64,000 bases of DNA from Achromobacter sp. UMC46 (GCF_014170335.1 NZ_LZZS01000003.1:310001-374000); one strand, 5' to 3'. Positions 17,395 to 27,079 are shown, numbered from the stretch's first letter. A program made the numbers and translations. The notes: generated by a model from the sequence alone, not told the origin.

Positions 17395-18423
17395 TTACTT
17401 GGCCGCGGCTTTCGCGTACTGGTCCGTGACGTGCGGGCTGTAGTCGGCCAGAGCCTTGTCAATCTGCTTCTGGTCTTTCAGGAACGTGGCGCTGGCGGCG
17501 AAGGCCCGCGCCGCGCCCGATTCCTTGCCGCCGCCCAGCCATTCGTTCGACGCCTGTTCCTGCGCGGTGGGGAACACCAGCAGGCCCAGCGCCTCGACGA
17601 CGTCATCGGGCTTGCCGCCGATCAGGCGCACGATGCCCTTGACCTGCGGCGACTCGGCGGTCCACTTGGCGCCGTTGGCGCGGTAATCGGCGTAGGACTT
17701 GGCCAGCACGCCGGTGAAGGCGGCCATGAATTTCGGGTTCTTGGCGGCCCAGGCGCGGTCCACCACGATGCCGTCGAAGGTGGGCACGCTGGCGGCGCCG
17801 ATCTGCTGGGAGTCGGCGATGATCTTGCCGCTCTTGGCGATCTCCGTCAGCGCGGGCGGCCAGACATAGGCGGCGTCGATATCGCCGCGCTGCCAGGCGG
17901 CCACGATTTGCGGCGGCTGCATGTTCAGGATGCGCACGTCGCGCGGCGAGATCTTCCATACCTGCTCCAACCCCACCAGCAGGTGGAAGTGGGAGGTCGA
18001 TACGAACGGCGTGGCGACGCGCTTGCCTTTCAGGTCGGCGGTGCTGTTGATGCCGGAGCCGTTGCGGGCGACCAGCGCTTCGGATTTCCCGATGTTGTCC
18101 AGGATCCAGAACAGCTGCATGTCCACGCCGCGGGTGGAGGCCGAGGTGATGCCGGTGGAGCCCAGCACGCCGACAGGCACGTTGCCGGAGGCCAGCGCGG
18201 TGGAGATGTCGCCGCCGGAGGTGAACTGCCGCCAGTCGACCTGGTAGCCGGCCTCTTTCAGCGCGGAATCGAAACTGCCGTCCGCGATGGCGGACAGGAA
18301 CGGGCCCACGATCAACTGGTAGCCCACGACCAGCTTGGTCTGGGCATAAGCCGGCGCGGCCAGCAGCGCGGCGGCCAGGCCGGCAAGGGTGCAGCGGCGG
18401 ATGTGGCGGAATATCGCGTTCAT
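17395..18423 (-). CDS. tauA: Taurine ABC transporter substrate-binding protein
   Basis: This is a 342-residue periplasmic receptor of the NMT1/TauA family. A Sec signal peptide ends near AYAQ (LAAALLAAPAYAQTKLVVGY). Typical stretches are TSGGDISTALASGNVPVGVL and GDIDAAYVWPPAL. First gene of tauABC; a 245-bp gap separates it from the divergent chemoreceptor gene and holds candidate regulator repeats. The location argues that taurine is the main ligand. Confidence 0.92.
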   Translation of the reverse strand: MNAIFRHIRRCTLAGLAAALLAAPAYAQTKLVVGYQLIVGPFLSAIADGSFDSALKEAGYQVDWRQFTSGGDISTALASGNVPVGVLGSTGITSASTRGVDMQLFWILDNIGKSEALVARNGSGINSTADLKGKRVATPFVSTSHFHLLVGLEQVWKISPRDVRILNMQPPQIVAAWQRGDIDAAYVWPPALTEIAKSGKIIADSQQIGAASVPTFDGIVVDRAWAAKNPKFMAAFTGVLAKSYADYRANGAKWTAESPQVKGIVRLIGGKPDDVVEALGLLVFPTAQEQASNEWLGGGKESGAARAFAASATFLKDQKQIDKALADYSPHVTDQYAKAAAK

Positions 18424-18489
18424 GGTGGTCTCCGAGAGAGAGCGGCCGCGCCCCGGCGCAACCGGCTTGCTGAGTGCCAGTTTGCCCGG

Positions 18490-18536
18490 ATCGGACCAGA
18501 ACGCTAGGGCCAGATTCTCGGTTCCTTAGGATCCAA
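18490..18536 (-). promoter_or_regulatory. Three YTGG-NNC repeats upstream of tauA
   Basis: Read on the minus strand, TTGGATCCTAA, CTGGCCCTAG and CTGGTCCGAT occur in the same orientation, the last two 14 bases apart, about 65-110 bases before tauA. A similar pair lies before the peptide-type ABC genes. This is what a MocR-type activator site looks like, so TauR binding is a reasonable guess. Confidence 0.4.
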
Positions 18537-18606
18537 CCGGATCAGACCAATTGTTATGCATTTGTTAACAATCTGACGAGTTGTTGCGGATAAATTTGAG
18601 CGATTC

Positions 18607-18623
18607 CGATCTGCGGCAGATCG
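18607..18623. repeat. 17-bp palindrome upstream of the chemoreceptor gene
   Basis: CGATCTGCGGCAGATCG reads almost identically on both strands (8-bp arms, single central base). It lies 46 bases before the chemoreceptor start codon and could be an operator or a leader hairpin. I recognise no specific regulator. Confidence 0.4.
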
Positions 18624-18668
18624 CTCTTTCAGACGGCCCGAGACGTAGGCGAAAAGTGGGGGGAAATT

Positions 18669-20309
18669 ATGTTGAAGAATTTAAAGGTGCGCCATTGCCT
18701 GGCGCTGGTGCTTGCGGCATTCATGGCCGCCATGATCGCGGCAAACGGCGCGTCATGGATGGGGTTGCGGTCCAGCAATGAAAAACTGACCGACCTCAAT
18801 GCGACGATGTCGAAACAAGTGATGCCGGCCTACGGGGCTTTCACGCTGATGTTGCGCGCACGCCTGATGATGGACAGGGCGTGGGCACATTCGCAGGCGC
18901 AACGAGAGGCCGAAGCGGCGGTGGCAATACAGCGTGCGGACGAGTTCTGGAAGGCGGGTTTGGCGAGTTTTCGGAAGTTCGCGGAAGCGCCCAAGTCGGC
19001 GGACGTGCAGGAGAAGGCCGAACCGGTGCTGAGGGAGTTCAAGCAATATGGCGAGCTGATGCAAGCGTATTTCAAGCAGCTGCGGCAGCCGGAAAATGCC
19101 GAATCCGCGGCGTTGAGCCGTTCGTTCCAGGCGGCCACGACCGAGTTCGACACCGTCATGTCGGATTTCCTGCGCTATGTCGACTTGAAGACGGATCAGT
19201 ATGTCCTGGAGAGCGAGGAAGCCTACGTCGACGCGATTATCGTCATCGTGGTGCTGCTGGCGGGCTCGGCGCTGCTTGGCATAGGGGCCGCCTACTTCGT
19301 CAGCCGCGCCGTGCTTCGGCCATTGACGCTGGCTGGAGACCATTTTCAGCGTATCGCCGGCGGTGACTTGACTGGCGACATCACGGTGCATTCCACGAAC
19401 GAGCTGGGTCAGCTGTTTTCTGCGTTGCAGCGGATGCAGGCCAGTCTGGCGTACACCGTCGGGGAGGTCGGCCGGGGAGTGCGAGAGATCGGTTCGGGTA
19501 CCCAGGAAATCGCTGATGGGAACCTGGACCTGTCCGCGCGCACGGAGCAGCAAGCGGCCTCGTTGGAAGAGACGGCGGCATCGATGGAGCAGCTGGCGGC
19601 CACGGTGAAGCAGAATGCCGACAATGCCAGGCAAGCCAATCAACTGGCCGAGGGAGCGTCTCAGGTGGCGAACCGGGGAGGCCAGGCGGTAGCCGAAGTC
19701 GTGCGGACCATGGAAGAGATTTCGACGAGTTCGTCGAGGATCTCCGAGATCGTCTCGGTCATTGACGGGATCGCATTTCAGACGAACATTCTGGCGCTCA
19801 ATGCCGCGGTGGAGGCGGCGCGCGCGGGTGGGCAAGGCAAGGGGTTTGCCGTCGTGGCGGCCGAGGTCCGGGCATTGGCGCAGCGCAGCGCAATCGCCGC
19901 GAAAGAGGTCAAGGAATTGATTGTGGAGTCCTCGGCGCGAGTCAGCGCAGGCACCCAGCAAGTGGGGTTGGCGGGCGAAACCATGCAGGAGATTGTCGCG
20001 GCTGTCAGCCGGGTGACGGAGATCATGGCACAGATTGCGGCGGCATCGATCCAGCAGTCCGCAGGTATCGAGCAGGTCAATCGTGCAGTCGTCCAAATGG
20101 ACCAGGTGACCCAGCAGAACGCGGCGCTGGTCGAGCAGGCGGCGGCGGCCGCGCAGTCGTTGCGTGAACAAACCCAGGGACTGGCGGCGACGGTGTCGGT
20201 GTTTACCGTCGCCGAAGCGATCGGGGCTGTGCATGTCCTGGCCGCGCCCAGCCGGCATGCCTTGCAGCAGCCATTTGCCGCACTGACGTCGGATGCCCGG
20301 TATGGGTGA
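18669..20309 (+). CDS. Methyl-accepting chemotaxis protein
   Basis: This is a 546-residue chemoreceptor. A first membrane segment (residues 8-28) is followed by a helical periplasmic ligand domain (about 30-190, four-helix-bundle type), a second membrane segment (IIVIVVLLAGSALLGIGAAY), a HAMP domain and a cytoplasmic signalling domain with the hairpin tip GIAFQTNILALNAAVEAARA. There is no recognisable C-terminal CheR-binding pentapeptide. It is divergent from tauA, so it may report taurine or a related compound (inference). Its last bases overlap the next gene, which suggests co-translation. Confidence 0.93.
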   Translation: MLKNLKVRHCLALVLAAFMAAMIAANGASWMGLRSSNEKLTDLNATMSKQVMPAYGAFTLMLRARLMMDRAWAHSQAQREAEAAVAIQRADEFWKAGLASFRKFAEAPKSADVQEKAEPVLREFKQYGELMQAYFKQLRQPENAESAALSRSFQAATTEFDTVMSDFLRYVDLKTDQYVLESEEAYVDAIIVIVVLLAGSALLGIGAAYFVSRAVLRPLTLAGDHFQRIAGGDLTGDITVHSTNELGQLFSALQRMQASLAYTVGEVGRGVREIGSGTQEIADGNLDLSARTEQQAASLEETAASMEQLAATVKQNADNARQANQLAEGASQVANRGGQAVAEVVRTMEEISTSSSRISEIVSVIDGIAFQTNILALNAAVEAARAGGQGKGFAVVAAEVRALAQRSAIAAKEVKELIVESSARVSAGTQQVGLAGETMQEIVAAVSRVTEIMAQIAAASIQQSAGIEQVNRAVVQMDQVTQQNAALVEQAAAAAQSLREQTQGLAATVSVFTVAEAIGAVHVLAAPSRHALQQPFAALTSDARYG

Positions 20310-21618
20310 TTTCGACATGGTCGTCCGTGGCGACTTTGTCACCTCGGCGGGCACCTACAAGAATAGATGGTTGGCCGTGCTTGACGGCAAAATTGCGGCT
20401 TTGGGCAAGTACAGGCCGCCGCGTGCGCGCGAACTGGTCGACGCTCGGGGGAACTGGGTCATGCCGGGCGTTGTGGATGGCCGTATCCGCGCTAGCGGAA
20501 TGCCTGGGGGCGCGGGGTTGGAGATTGCTTCGCGCGCGGCGGCGGCGGGTGGCGCCACGGTTGTCGTGGATATGCATTTCGAGCATGCTCAACCCGTTGT
20601 CTGTCGCATGCGCCTGGAGGCGGTGGCGGCCGATATCGCACGTCGGGGGCATGTGGACGTGGCCGTGGCTGGCACGCTGGACGCCGAACATGGCCTGATG
20701 GCGGCCATGGAACTGATGGAAGGCGGAATCTGCGCTATCTCGATTCCCGCGTTCGAGGCCGGCCGCGATCCGCTGGTTCGCTTCGAGGACGATCTGTATG
20801 CGACGTTCCGCGCACTGGCGCCATTGGGCCTGGCATGTGGCATGCACTATCAGGTGGATGGGGCGGCCAGCCGGGCCTCCAGACGGCTGCTTGGCATGGG
20901 GGGGAGACGCTGGGACGCGTTGCGGCGTCGGCACACGCAACTTATTGAAGGGCTGGCGACGCGGTTGTTGTGCCGGATCAGCGCGGTGACGGGAGCGCGC
21001 ACGCACGTCGCCGACGTGTCGACGCCCAGAGGTTTCGATCTATGCGCTGGATACCGGCAGGCAGGATTTCCGGTCAGTGTCGAAACGGGCATACGCAGTT
21101 TGGTGGCGGGCGGCGATATGGACCCGGCTGGCGACGGGTCTGCCGAGGCTCGCGACGACGTGGAGCACGTATGGCGTCGCCTGGCCAATGACGAGTGCAC
21201 CTTTGTTTCGTCAGGGTTCATGGTGGGCGGGCAGCCGGATGGCTACGGCCCCGACGTGCTGTTGCCCGCCTTATGGACGGGGTGCGCACAGCGCGGCATT
21301 GAACCGGCTATGGTGGTCAGACTGCTTTGCCACAACCCGGCCTGTCACTTCTTCTTGAACCACGCCAAAGGGTCGTTCGATATTGGAAAGGACGCGGACC
21401 TTGTGATCCTGGCACCTCAGCGTTCTGTCCCTTCGATGCTGAACCGCGAATCCGGCGACCGGATTTCAGCGGCTGATCCGCGGGCGTTTTCAGTGCGTGT
21501 AGCGGGAACGTGGTGCCGCGGCCGGCAGGTTTTCGACGGACGACGCGTTACCAGCGCGCCCGGCTATGGACGCTATCTGCGCGCCAACGGCGGTGATGAC
21601 GCTCTGGCGTGGCGGTAG
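20302..21618 (+). CDS. Dihydroorotase/hydantoinase-like protein lacking metal ligands (predicted pseudoenzyme)
   Basis: This is a roughly 438-residue cyclic-amidohydrolase homologue. The overall order is preserved (MPGVVDG near the N-terminus, LLCHNPACHFFLNHAKGSFD then IGKDADLVIL at the end). The catalytic sites are not: the HxH after PGxxD reads DGRIR, the carboxylated-lysine position reads AISIPAF, the expected HxxHxS reads HVADVS, the CPHYL-type motif reads GIRSL, and the TDHxP-type motif reads SSGFMVG. It therefore should not bind the usual zinc pair. It overlaps the chemoreceptor gene; I prefer the ATG with an 8-base overlap, another ATG lies nine bases earlier. Function unknown; a binding or scaffold role is possible. 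Confidence 0.75.
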   Translation: MGDFDMVVRGDFVTSAGTYKNRWLAVLDGKIAALGKYRPPRARELVDARGNWVMPGVVDGRIRASGMPGGAGLEIASRAAAAGGATVVVDMHFEHAQPVVCRMRLEAVAADIARRGHVDVAVAGTLDAEHGLMAAMELMEGGICAISIPAFEAGRDPLVRFEDDLYATFRALAPLGLACGMHYQVDGAASRASRRLLGMGGRRWDALRRRHTQLIEGLATRLLCRISAVTGARTHVADVSTPRGFDLCAGYRQAGFPVSVETGIRSLVAGGDMDPAGDGSAEARDDVEHVWRRLANDECTFVSSGFMVGGQPDGYGPDVLLPALWTGCAQRGIEPAMVVRLLCHNPACHFFLNHAKGSFDIGKDADLVILAPQRSVPSMLNRESGDRISAADPRAFSVRVAGTWCRGRQVFDGRRVTSAPGYGRYLRANGGDDALAWR

Positions 21619-21640
21619 TCCATGAGGTAGCGGCGTCTCC

Positions 21641-21656
21641 ATGCCGCATGCGGCAT
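21641..21656. repeat. 16-bp perfect palindrome between convergent genes
   Basis: ATGCCGCATGCGGCAT lies in the 78-bp gap between the convergent amidohydrolase-like gene and folE. It can form a 6-bp stem with a CATG loop. No T-run follows on either strand, so calling it a terminator is uncertain. Confidence 0.35.
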
Positions 21657-21696
21657 TCGGCCGGAAAGCGGCGCTGGCCTTCGGCCGCAATCGGGA

Positions 21697-22242
21697 TCAG
21701 CGGATGAGGCTCAGGAATTCAGCCCGGGTCGACGGGTTTTCGTGGAATTCGCCCAGCATCACGGACGTGACCATGGACGAGTTCTGCTTTTCCACGCCGC
21801 GCATCATCATGCACATGTGCTGGGCTTCGATGACCACGGCCACGCCTGCCGCGCCGGTGACCGTCTGGACGGCTTCGGCGATCTGGCGGCTGAGGTTCTC
21901 CTGGATCTGCAGGCGGCGGGCGTACATCTCGACGATGCGGGCGACCTTGGACAGGCCCAGCACGCGGCCGGCCGGCAGGTAGGCCACGTGGGCCTTGCCG
22001 ATGAAGGGCAGCATGTGGTGTTCGCACAGCGAGTAGAGCTCGATGTTCTTGACCAGCACGATTTCGCGCGTGTCCGAGGTGAACAGCGCGCCGTTGACGA
22101 TTTCGTCCAGGTTCTGGCCATAGCCGCGGCACAGGTGGCGCATGGCCTTGGCCGCGCGGGCGGGCGTGTCAGCCAGCCCTTCGCGGGACGGGTCTTCCCC
22201 TAGTGCTTCGAGAATGGCGGTGTAGTTCTTTTCCAATGACAT
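21697..22242 (-). CDS. folE: GTP cyclohydrolase I
   Basis: This 181-residue enzyme catalyses the first step of tetrahydrofolate synthesis, GTP to dihydroneopterin triphosphate and formate. Zinc-site and active-site motifs are intact: [40 protein letters not shown] and the C-terminal [15 protein letters not shown]. Length is normal for the short type. It starts 131 bases from the end of the response-regulator gene on the same strand. Cytoplasmic. Confidence 0.97.
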   Translation of the reverse strand: MSLEKNYTAILEALGEDPSREGLADTPARAAKAMRHLCRGYGQNLDEIVNGALFTSDTREIVLVKNIELYSLCEHHMLPFIGKAHVAYLPAGRVLGLSKVARIVEMYARRLQIQENLSRQIAEAVQTVTGAAGVAVVIEAQHMCMMMRGVEKQNSSMVTSVMLGEFHENPSTRAEFLSLIR

Positions 22243-22373
22243 GGGGGGACTCCTGGGGGCAGCGCGCTCGTCGTGGCGTTGTGTCGTGTCGTCTGGCGTC
22301 GGGGACGCCGCAATGGAGGCAAGTCTACCGCAGCGCGGGCGGCGGGTCAGGCGGCCGTTTCGGACCCGGCGGG

Positions 22374-23030
22374 TCAGACGCCCCGGTTCTCGACGGCGTA
22401 CTTGATCAGTTCGGCCTGCCCGTCGATGCCCAGCTTGCGCTTGATGTTCAGCCGGTGCGTCTCGACCGTGCGCACGGACAGGCCCAGCGCCAGGGCGATC
22501 TGCTTGTTGGCCTGGCCGCCGGCGATGTGGCGCAGCACGTCGCGTTCGCGCTGCGTCAAAAGGGTCGCGGGAGCGCTGGCCTGGGACAGCCGCACGGCCA
22601 CCGCCGCGCTGAAATAGCTGCGGCCCGCGACCACCGCACCGATCGCGGTGACGATCTCTTCGGCGGGTTCGTCCTTCAACAGATAGCCGCGGGCGCCGGC
22701 CTTCACCGCCTGCACCATGTATTCGGGGTTGTCGTGCATGGACAGCACCAGCACGGCGATCTGCGGGTAGCGTTCGTGCAATTGCGCCGTCAGCTCCAGT
22801 CCGCCCACGCCGGGCATGTTCAGGTCCATCAGCACCAGATGGGGCAGGGTGCCGCCCTGGGGATCCTCGGCCACGCAGTCCGCCAGGAACATCAGCGCCG
22901 CCTGCGCGTTGCCGGCTTCGCCCACCACGCGCAGGCGCGGCACGGTCTCCAGGCGCAGGCGCAGCCCGTCGCGCACCAGGGGGTGGTCGTCGACCAGCAG
23001 AAGTCGGATGGCGTCGTGGGGTTCGGTCAT
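22374..23030 (-). CDS. LuxR/NarL-type response regulator
   Basis: This 218-residue regulator has a receiver domain with phospho-acceptor Asp in [13 protein letters not shown] and a C-terminal LuxR helix-turn-helix ([20 protein letters not shown], then SVRTVETHR). The start ATG overlaps the stop codon of the upstream kinase gene by four bases, so kinase and regulator are coupled. The divergent neighbour cstA is the most likely target. Confidence 0.93.
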   Translation of the reverse strand: MTEPHDAIRLLLVDDHPLVRDGLRLRLETVPRLRVVGEAGNAQAALMFLADCVAEDPQGGTLPHLVLMDLNMPGVGGLELTAQLHERYPQIAVLVLSMHDNPEYMVQAVKAGARGYLLKDEPAEEIVTAIGAVVAGRSYFSAAVAVRLSQASAPATLLTQRERDVLRHIAGGQANKQIALALGLSVRTVETHRLNIKRKLGIDGQAELIKYAVENRGV

Positions 23031-24448
23031 GCTTGGGTCGTCGCGGTAGGGGCGGCCGGGGCCGGCAGGGGCAGCCACGCCTGCAAGGTCGTGCCTTGGG
23101 CGTTGGTGTGGAAACTGAGGTTACCGGATAGCGCGGTCATGCGTTCTCGCATGTTGCGCAGCCCGATGCCGCGCCGGGGATCCTGCTGGACCTCCGCGTA
23201 GTCGAAGCCGCGGCCGTCGTCCGAAATCGTCAGGCGCAGATCGTGCGCGCTGTAGGCCAGCGTCATGTCGGCCCGGGTGGCGCCGGCGTGGCGCATCACG
23301 TTGGTCAGCGCTTCCTGGGTGACGCGGAACAGCGCGGTGGCATAGGCGTCCGGCAGTTGGACCGGGCGCCCGGCGGTGCGCAGGCGGACGGCCAGCGGCG
23401 GCGCCCCGTCCGCGCTGGGGATGGCGAACTCGCGGCCCAGGTGCTCAAGCGCGGCGGGCAAGCCCAGGTCGTCCAGCAGGGTGGGGCGCAGGTTGTGCGA
23501 AATGCGCCGTACCTCGCCTACGGCGCTGTTCAGGCGGTCCAGCGCGCCGCCCAGTGGCCGGTCGATATGGGCCAGGGCCTGCGGCTGCTCCGGCAGCGAT
23601 TGCCGCAACCGTTCGCGCGCGGCCTCCAGCGACAATTTGATGGACACCAGCACCTGGCTGATGCCGTCGTGCAATTCCCGCGACAGGCGGGCGCGCTCGT
23701 CTTCCTGCGAGCGCACCAGCTGCTGGGCCATCAGCCGCAGCTTGGCGTCGGACTGCCGGTGGTCGCTGATGTTCAGCGCCAGGCCGCAAGCCGCCACCCC
23801 CAGGATGGACACGGCGGCGATGCCCGCGACCCAGGCGAACATGTTGCGGATGTTGGCCTGCGCGGCGGCGTCGATGCTCACCAGCGCCTGCTCCACATCG
23901 TCCAGGTAGATGCCGGTGCCCAGCATCCAGCCCCAACGGTCCAGCACCACCACATAGCCCAGCTTTTCGACGGTCAGGTGGGTGGAAGGCTTCTCCCACA
24001 GGTAGTGCACCACTTCGCCCTGCTGGCCGCCGCGGCGGGCGGCCGTCAGCAGGTTCTGGATGACGGCCTGGCCGCGCGTGTCGCGCAGGTTCCAGAGGTC
24101 TTGCCCGACCAGTTCGGGCTGGCGCGGGTGCATCAGGTTCTTGCCGTTCAGGTCGTAGACGAAAAAGTAGCCGTCGTGGCCGAATTCCATCTGCGCCAGC
24201 AGTTCCAGCGCCTGCTGGCGCGAGGCCTCGTCGTCGCCCGCCGCCTGCAAAGGGGCGACGGCGCTGTAGGCCAGGCTGACGTAGTGGCGCAGTTCGTTTT
24301 CCTTGCTGGCCAGCCAGGCGCTTTCCACGACCTGCTTTTCGCGCTGGGCCAGTTGCAGGCCCTGCACATAGACGGCCACGGTGATGGCGGCGACCGCCAC
24401 CAGCAGGGGCACGGCGGCAAGCAGCAGGATTTTCAGGCGCAGCTTCAT
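23027..24448 (-). CDS. Cache-domain sensor histidine kinase (HisKA_3)
   Basis: This is a 473-residue membrane kinase. The first membrane segment ([19 protein letters not shown]) precedes a periplasmic single-Cache domain with [20 protein letters not shown] and [17 protein letters not shown] second membrane segment follows, then the NarX-type dimerisation domain with phospho-His in [16 protein letters not shown] and the ATPase domain ([22 protein letters not shown]). An in-frame ATG 36 bases earlier is possible but would add a proline-rich tail before the membrane segment. Cache domains of this kind commonly bind small carboxylates, so pyruvate-like signals are plausible for a kinase next to cstA. 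Confidence 0.9.
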   Translation of the reverse strand: MKLRLKILLLAAVPLLVAVAAITVAVYVQGLQLAQREKQVVESAWLASKENELRHYVSLAYSAVAPLQAAGDDEASRQQALELLAQMEFGHDGYFFVYDLNGKNLMHPRQPELVGQDLWNLRDTRGQAVIQNLLTAARRGGQQGEVVHYLWEKPSTHLTVEKLGYVVVLDRWGWMLGTGIYLDDVEQALVSIDAAAQANIRNMFAWVAGIAAVSILGVAACGLALNISDHRQSDAKLRLMAQQLVRSQEDERARLSRELHDGISQVLVSIKLSLEAARERLRQSLPEQPQALAHIDRPLGGALDRLNSAVGEVRRISHNLRPTLLDDLGLPAALEHLGREFAIPSADGAPPLAVRLRTAGRPVQLPDAYATALFRVTQEALTNVMRHAGATRADMTLAYSAHDLRLTISDDGRGFDYAEVQQDPRRGIGLRNMRERMTALSGNLSFHTNAQGTTLQAWLPLPAPAAPTATTQA

Positions 24449-24762
24449 ATTGTGGGGGGGCGGCCCCGGTTGGGATTGGTGCAATGCATCACGACGATTT
24501 CCCCTTGAGGGGTGTCGGTCGACGCGCCGGATTTTACGATTCCCACCGGTTTATGTTGCGGCGCATTGCGTAGTAACACGTACCCGGCGTGCGTAGTTCC
24601 GCGCTTGTTGGCAGGGGGGCAAAACGAAATACTAACGCCCGCGTCCCAAGGACGCAGTGCGGACGCCTGCGCGCCCGCCACCCCACAACAATGAGTCTGC
24701 CTTCCGCGGGACGAAAAAAGCGTTTCACGCCACAAGCATGGCGGGAGGCAAGAGGAGCACTT

Positions 24763-26844
24763 ATGCAAACCAGCAGTAAGGGACTGGGTCAACACCTGGT
24801 CTGGCTGGCGGTTGCGGTACTGGGCGCGTTCGCGCTGGGCACCGTGGCGCTGGCCAGAGGGGAGACCATCAACGCGCTGTGGGTGGTGATCGCCGCCGTA
24901 TGCGTTTATTTGATCGCATACCGCTACTACAGCCGTTTCATCGCCAAGAACGTCTTCCAGCTGGATGCTTCGCGCATGACGCCGGCCTGGAAGCACAACG
25001 ACGGCCTGGACTATGTGCCGACCAACAAGCACGTGCTGTTCGGCCACCACTTCGCCGCCATCGCCGGCGCCGGCCCCCTGGTGGGCCCGGTGCTTGCGGC
25101 GCAGATGGGGTATCTGCCGGGCATGCTGTGGATCCTGGCGGGCGTGGTGTTCGCCGGTGCCGTGCAGGACTTCACCATCCTCTTCATCTCGACCCGCCGC
25201 GATGGCCGGTCGCTGGGCGATCTGGTCAAGTCCGAACTGGGCAAGATCCCCGGCGTGATCGCGCTGTTCGGCGCCTTCATGATCATGGTGATCATCCTGG
25301 CCGTGCTGGCCCTGATCGTGGTGAAGGCGCTGACGCACTCGCCGTGGGGCACTTTCACCGTCGCGGCCACCATTCCCATCGCGCTGTTCATGGGCGTGTA
25401 CCTGCGATACATCCGTCCAGGCAAGATCGGCGAAGTCTCCATCATCGGCTTCGTCGGCCTGATGGCGGCCATCACCTTCGGCCAGGACGTGGCCGCGCAT
25501 CCGGTCCTGGGCCCGATGTTCGACTTCGACGGCAAGGGCCTGACCTGGATCCTGATCGTCTACGGGTTCATCGCCGCGGTGCTGCCCGTGTGGCTGCTGC
25601 TGGCGCCGCGCGACTACCTGTCGACCTTCCTGAAGATCGGCACCATCCTCGGCCTGGCGATCGGCATCGTGGTCGTGGCGCCGGAACTGAAGATGCCCGC
25701 GCTGACGCAGTTCGTGGACGGCACCGGCCCGGTCTGGTCCGGCAACCTGTTCCCGTTCCTGTTCATCACCATCGCCTGCGGCGCCGTGTCGGGCTTCCAT
25801 GCCCTGATCGCGTCGGGCACCACGCCCAAGCTGATCGAAAACGAAACCCAGGCCCGCTATATCGGCTATGGCGGCATGCTGATGGAATCGTTCGTGGCCA
25901 TCATGGCGCTGGTGGCGGCTTGCGTGATCGAGCCGGGCATCTACTACGCCATGAACAGCCCGGCCGCGGTCATCGGCACCACGCCGGACCAGGTGGCCCA
26001 GGTCGTGTCCAGCTGGGGCTTCGTGGTGACGCCGCAAGACCTGATCCAGACGGCCAAGGATGTCGGCGAAAGCACGATCATCTCGCGCGCGGGCGGCGCC
26101 CCGACGCTGGCGGTCGGCATGGCGCACATCCTGCACCAGGCCATCGGCGGCCCGGGCATGATGGCCTTCTGGTACCACTTCGCCATCCTGTTCGAAGCGC
26201 TCTTCATCCTGACCGCGGTGGACGCGGGCACGCGCGCCGGCCGCTTCATGTTGCAAGACCTGCTGGGCACATTCGCCCCGTCGCTCAAGCGCACGGATTC
26301 GCTGCCTGCCAACCTGATCGCCACCGCCTTGTGCGTGGCGGCCTGGGGCTACTTCCTGTATCAGGGCGTCGTGGATCCCCTGGGCGGCATCAACACCTTG
26401 TGGCCGCTGTTCGGCATCGCCAACCAGATGCTGGCCGCGATTGCGTTGACGCTGGGCACCGTCGTGCTGTTCAAGATGAAGCGCGACCGCTACGCGTGGG
26501 TCACGATCCTGCCCACGCTGTGGCTGCTGGCTTGCACGCTGACGGCTGGCTGGCAGAAGCTGTTCGACGCCGACCCCCGCGTAAGCTTCCTGGCCCACGC
26601 CGCGAAGTACAACGCGGCCATCGCCGAAGGCAAAGTCCTGGCTCCGGCCAAGTCGCTGGGCGAGATGTCGCGCGTGGTCATGAACGACTACATCAACGCC
26701 GGCCTGTGCGCGATCTTCATGTTCGTGGTGGTGAGCATCGTGGTGTTCGGCCTGAAATCGGTGCAGCGCGCCCGCGCCGAGAACAAGCCGACCTCGCGCG
26801 AGACGCCGTACGAAACGCTGCCGGTCGCGGCCGGCGCCGACTGA
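24763..26844 (+). CDS. cstA: CstA-family carbon starvation protein / pyruvate-type transporter
   Basis: This is a 693-residue membrane protein of the CstA family with about 16-18 hydrophobic segments. The family N-terminal stretch NDGLDYVPTNKHVLFGHHFA and AGAGPLVGPVLAAQMGYLPG are clear. CstA/BtsT proteins import pyruvate, and some were described for peptides. AGAGGAGC precedes the chosen ATG; an upstream extension lacks family similarity. A small YbdD-like gene follows, and the divergent kinase/regulator pair probably controls expression. Confidence 0.95.
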   Translation: MQTSSKGLGQHLVWLAVAVLGAFALGTVALARGETINALWVVIAAVCVYLIAYRYYSRFIAKNVFQLDASRMTPAWKHNDGLDYVPTNKHVLFGHHFAAIAGAGPLVGPVLAAQMGYLPGMLWILAGVVFAGAVQDFTILFISTRRDGRSLGDLVKSELGKIPGVIALFGAFMIMVIILAVLALIVVKALTHSPWGTFTVAATIPIALFMGVYLRYIRPGKIGEVSIIGFVGLMAAITFGQDVAAHPVLGPMFDFDGKGLTWILIVYGFIAAVLPVWLLLAPRDYLSTFLKIGTILGLAIGIVVVAPELKMPALTQFVDGTGPVWSGNLFPFLFITIACGAVSGFHALIASGTTPKLIENETQARYIGYGGMLMESFVAIMALVAACVIEPGIYYAMNSPAAVIGTTPDQVAQVVSSWGFVVTPQDLIQTAKDVGESTIISRAGGAPTLAVGMAHILHQAIGGPGMMAFWYHFAILFEALFILTAVDAGTRAGRFMLQDLLGTFAPSLKRTDSLPANLIATALCVAAWGYFLYQGVVDPLGGINTLWPLFGIANQMLAAIALTLGTVVLFKMKRDRYAWVTILPTLWLLACTLTAGWQKLFDADPRVSFLAHAAKYNAAIAEGKVLAPAKSLGEMSRVVMNDYINAGLCAIFMFVVVSIVVFGLKSVQRARAENKPTSRETPYETLPVAAGAD

Positions 26845-26862
26845 CCGCCAAGGAGGCGCCGC

Positions 26863-27075
26863 ATGCTGTTTGGCAACATGAGTTCAGCCGCCGGCGCCGC
26901 CGGCCGTTACCTGGGGCAGACGCTTCGGCTGATGGTCGGCGTGCCGGACTACGAGACGTATGTGGAACACATGCGGCGTACCCACCCCGACCAGGAGCCG
27001 ATGACCTACGAAGCCTTCTTCCGCGAGCGCCAGGACGCGCGCTATGGCGGAAAGAAGCGGATCGGCTGCTGCTGA
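26863..27075 (+). CDS. ybdD: YbdD/YjiX family small protein
   Basis: This 70-residue protein of the DUF466 (YbdD/YjiX) family is almost always encoded right after cstA-type genes. Characteristic stretch: RLMVGVPDYETYVEHMRRTH, ending in RYGGKKRIGCC. It starts 18 bases after cstA with AAGGAGG ahead of it, and a strong terminator follows. Its role is unknown; a function with the transporter is generally assumed. Confidence 0.93.
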   Translation: MLFGNMSSAAGAAGRYLGQTLRLMVGVPDYETYVEHMRRTHPDQEPMTYEAFFRERQDARYGGKKRIGCC

Positions 27076-27079
27076 CAGT

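Noticed and set aside
18591-18612. Possible flagellar sigma-28 promoter (TAAATTTG ... TCCGATCT) before the chemoreceptor gene
   Set aside because: The spacing is about six bases instead of about eleven and the -10 match is partial.
24445-26598. About 700-codon open frame opposite cstA
   Set aside because: Antisense shadow of a GC-rich membrane-protein gene with unmistakable family sequence.
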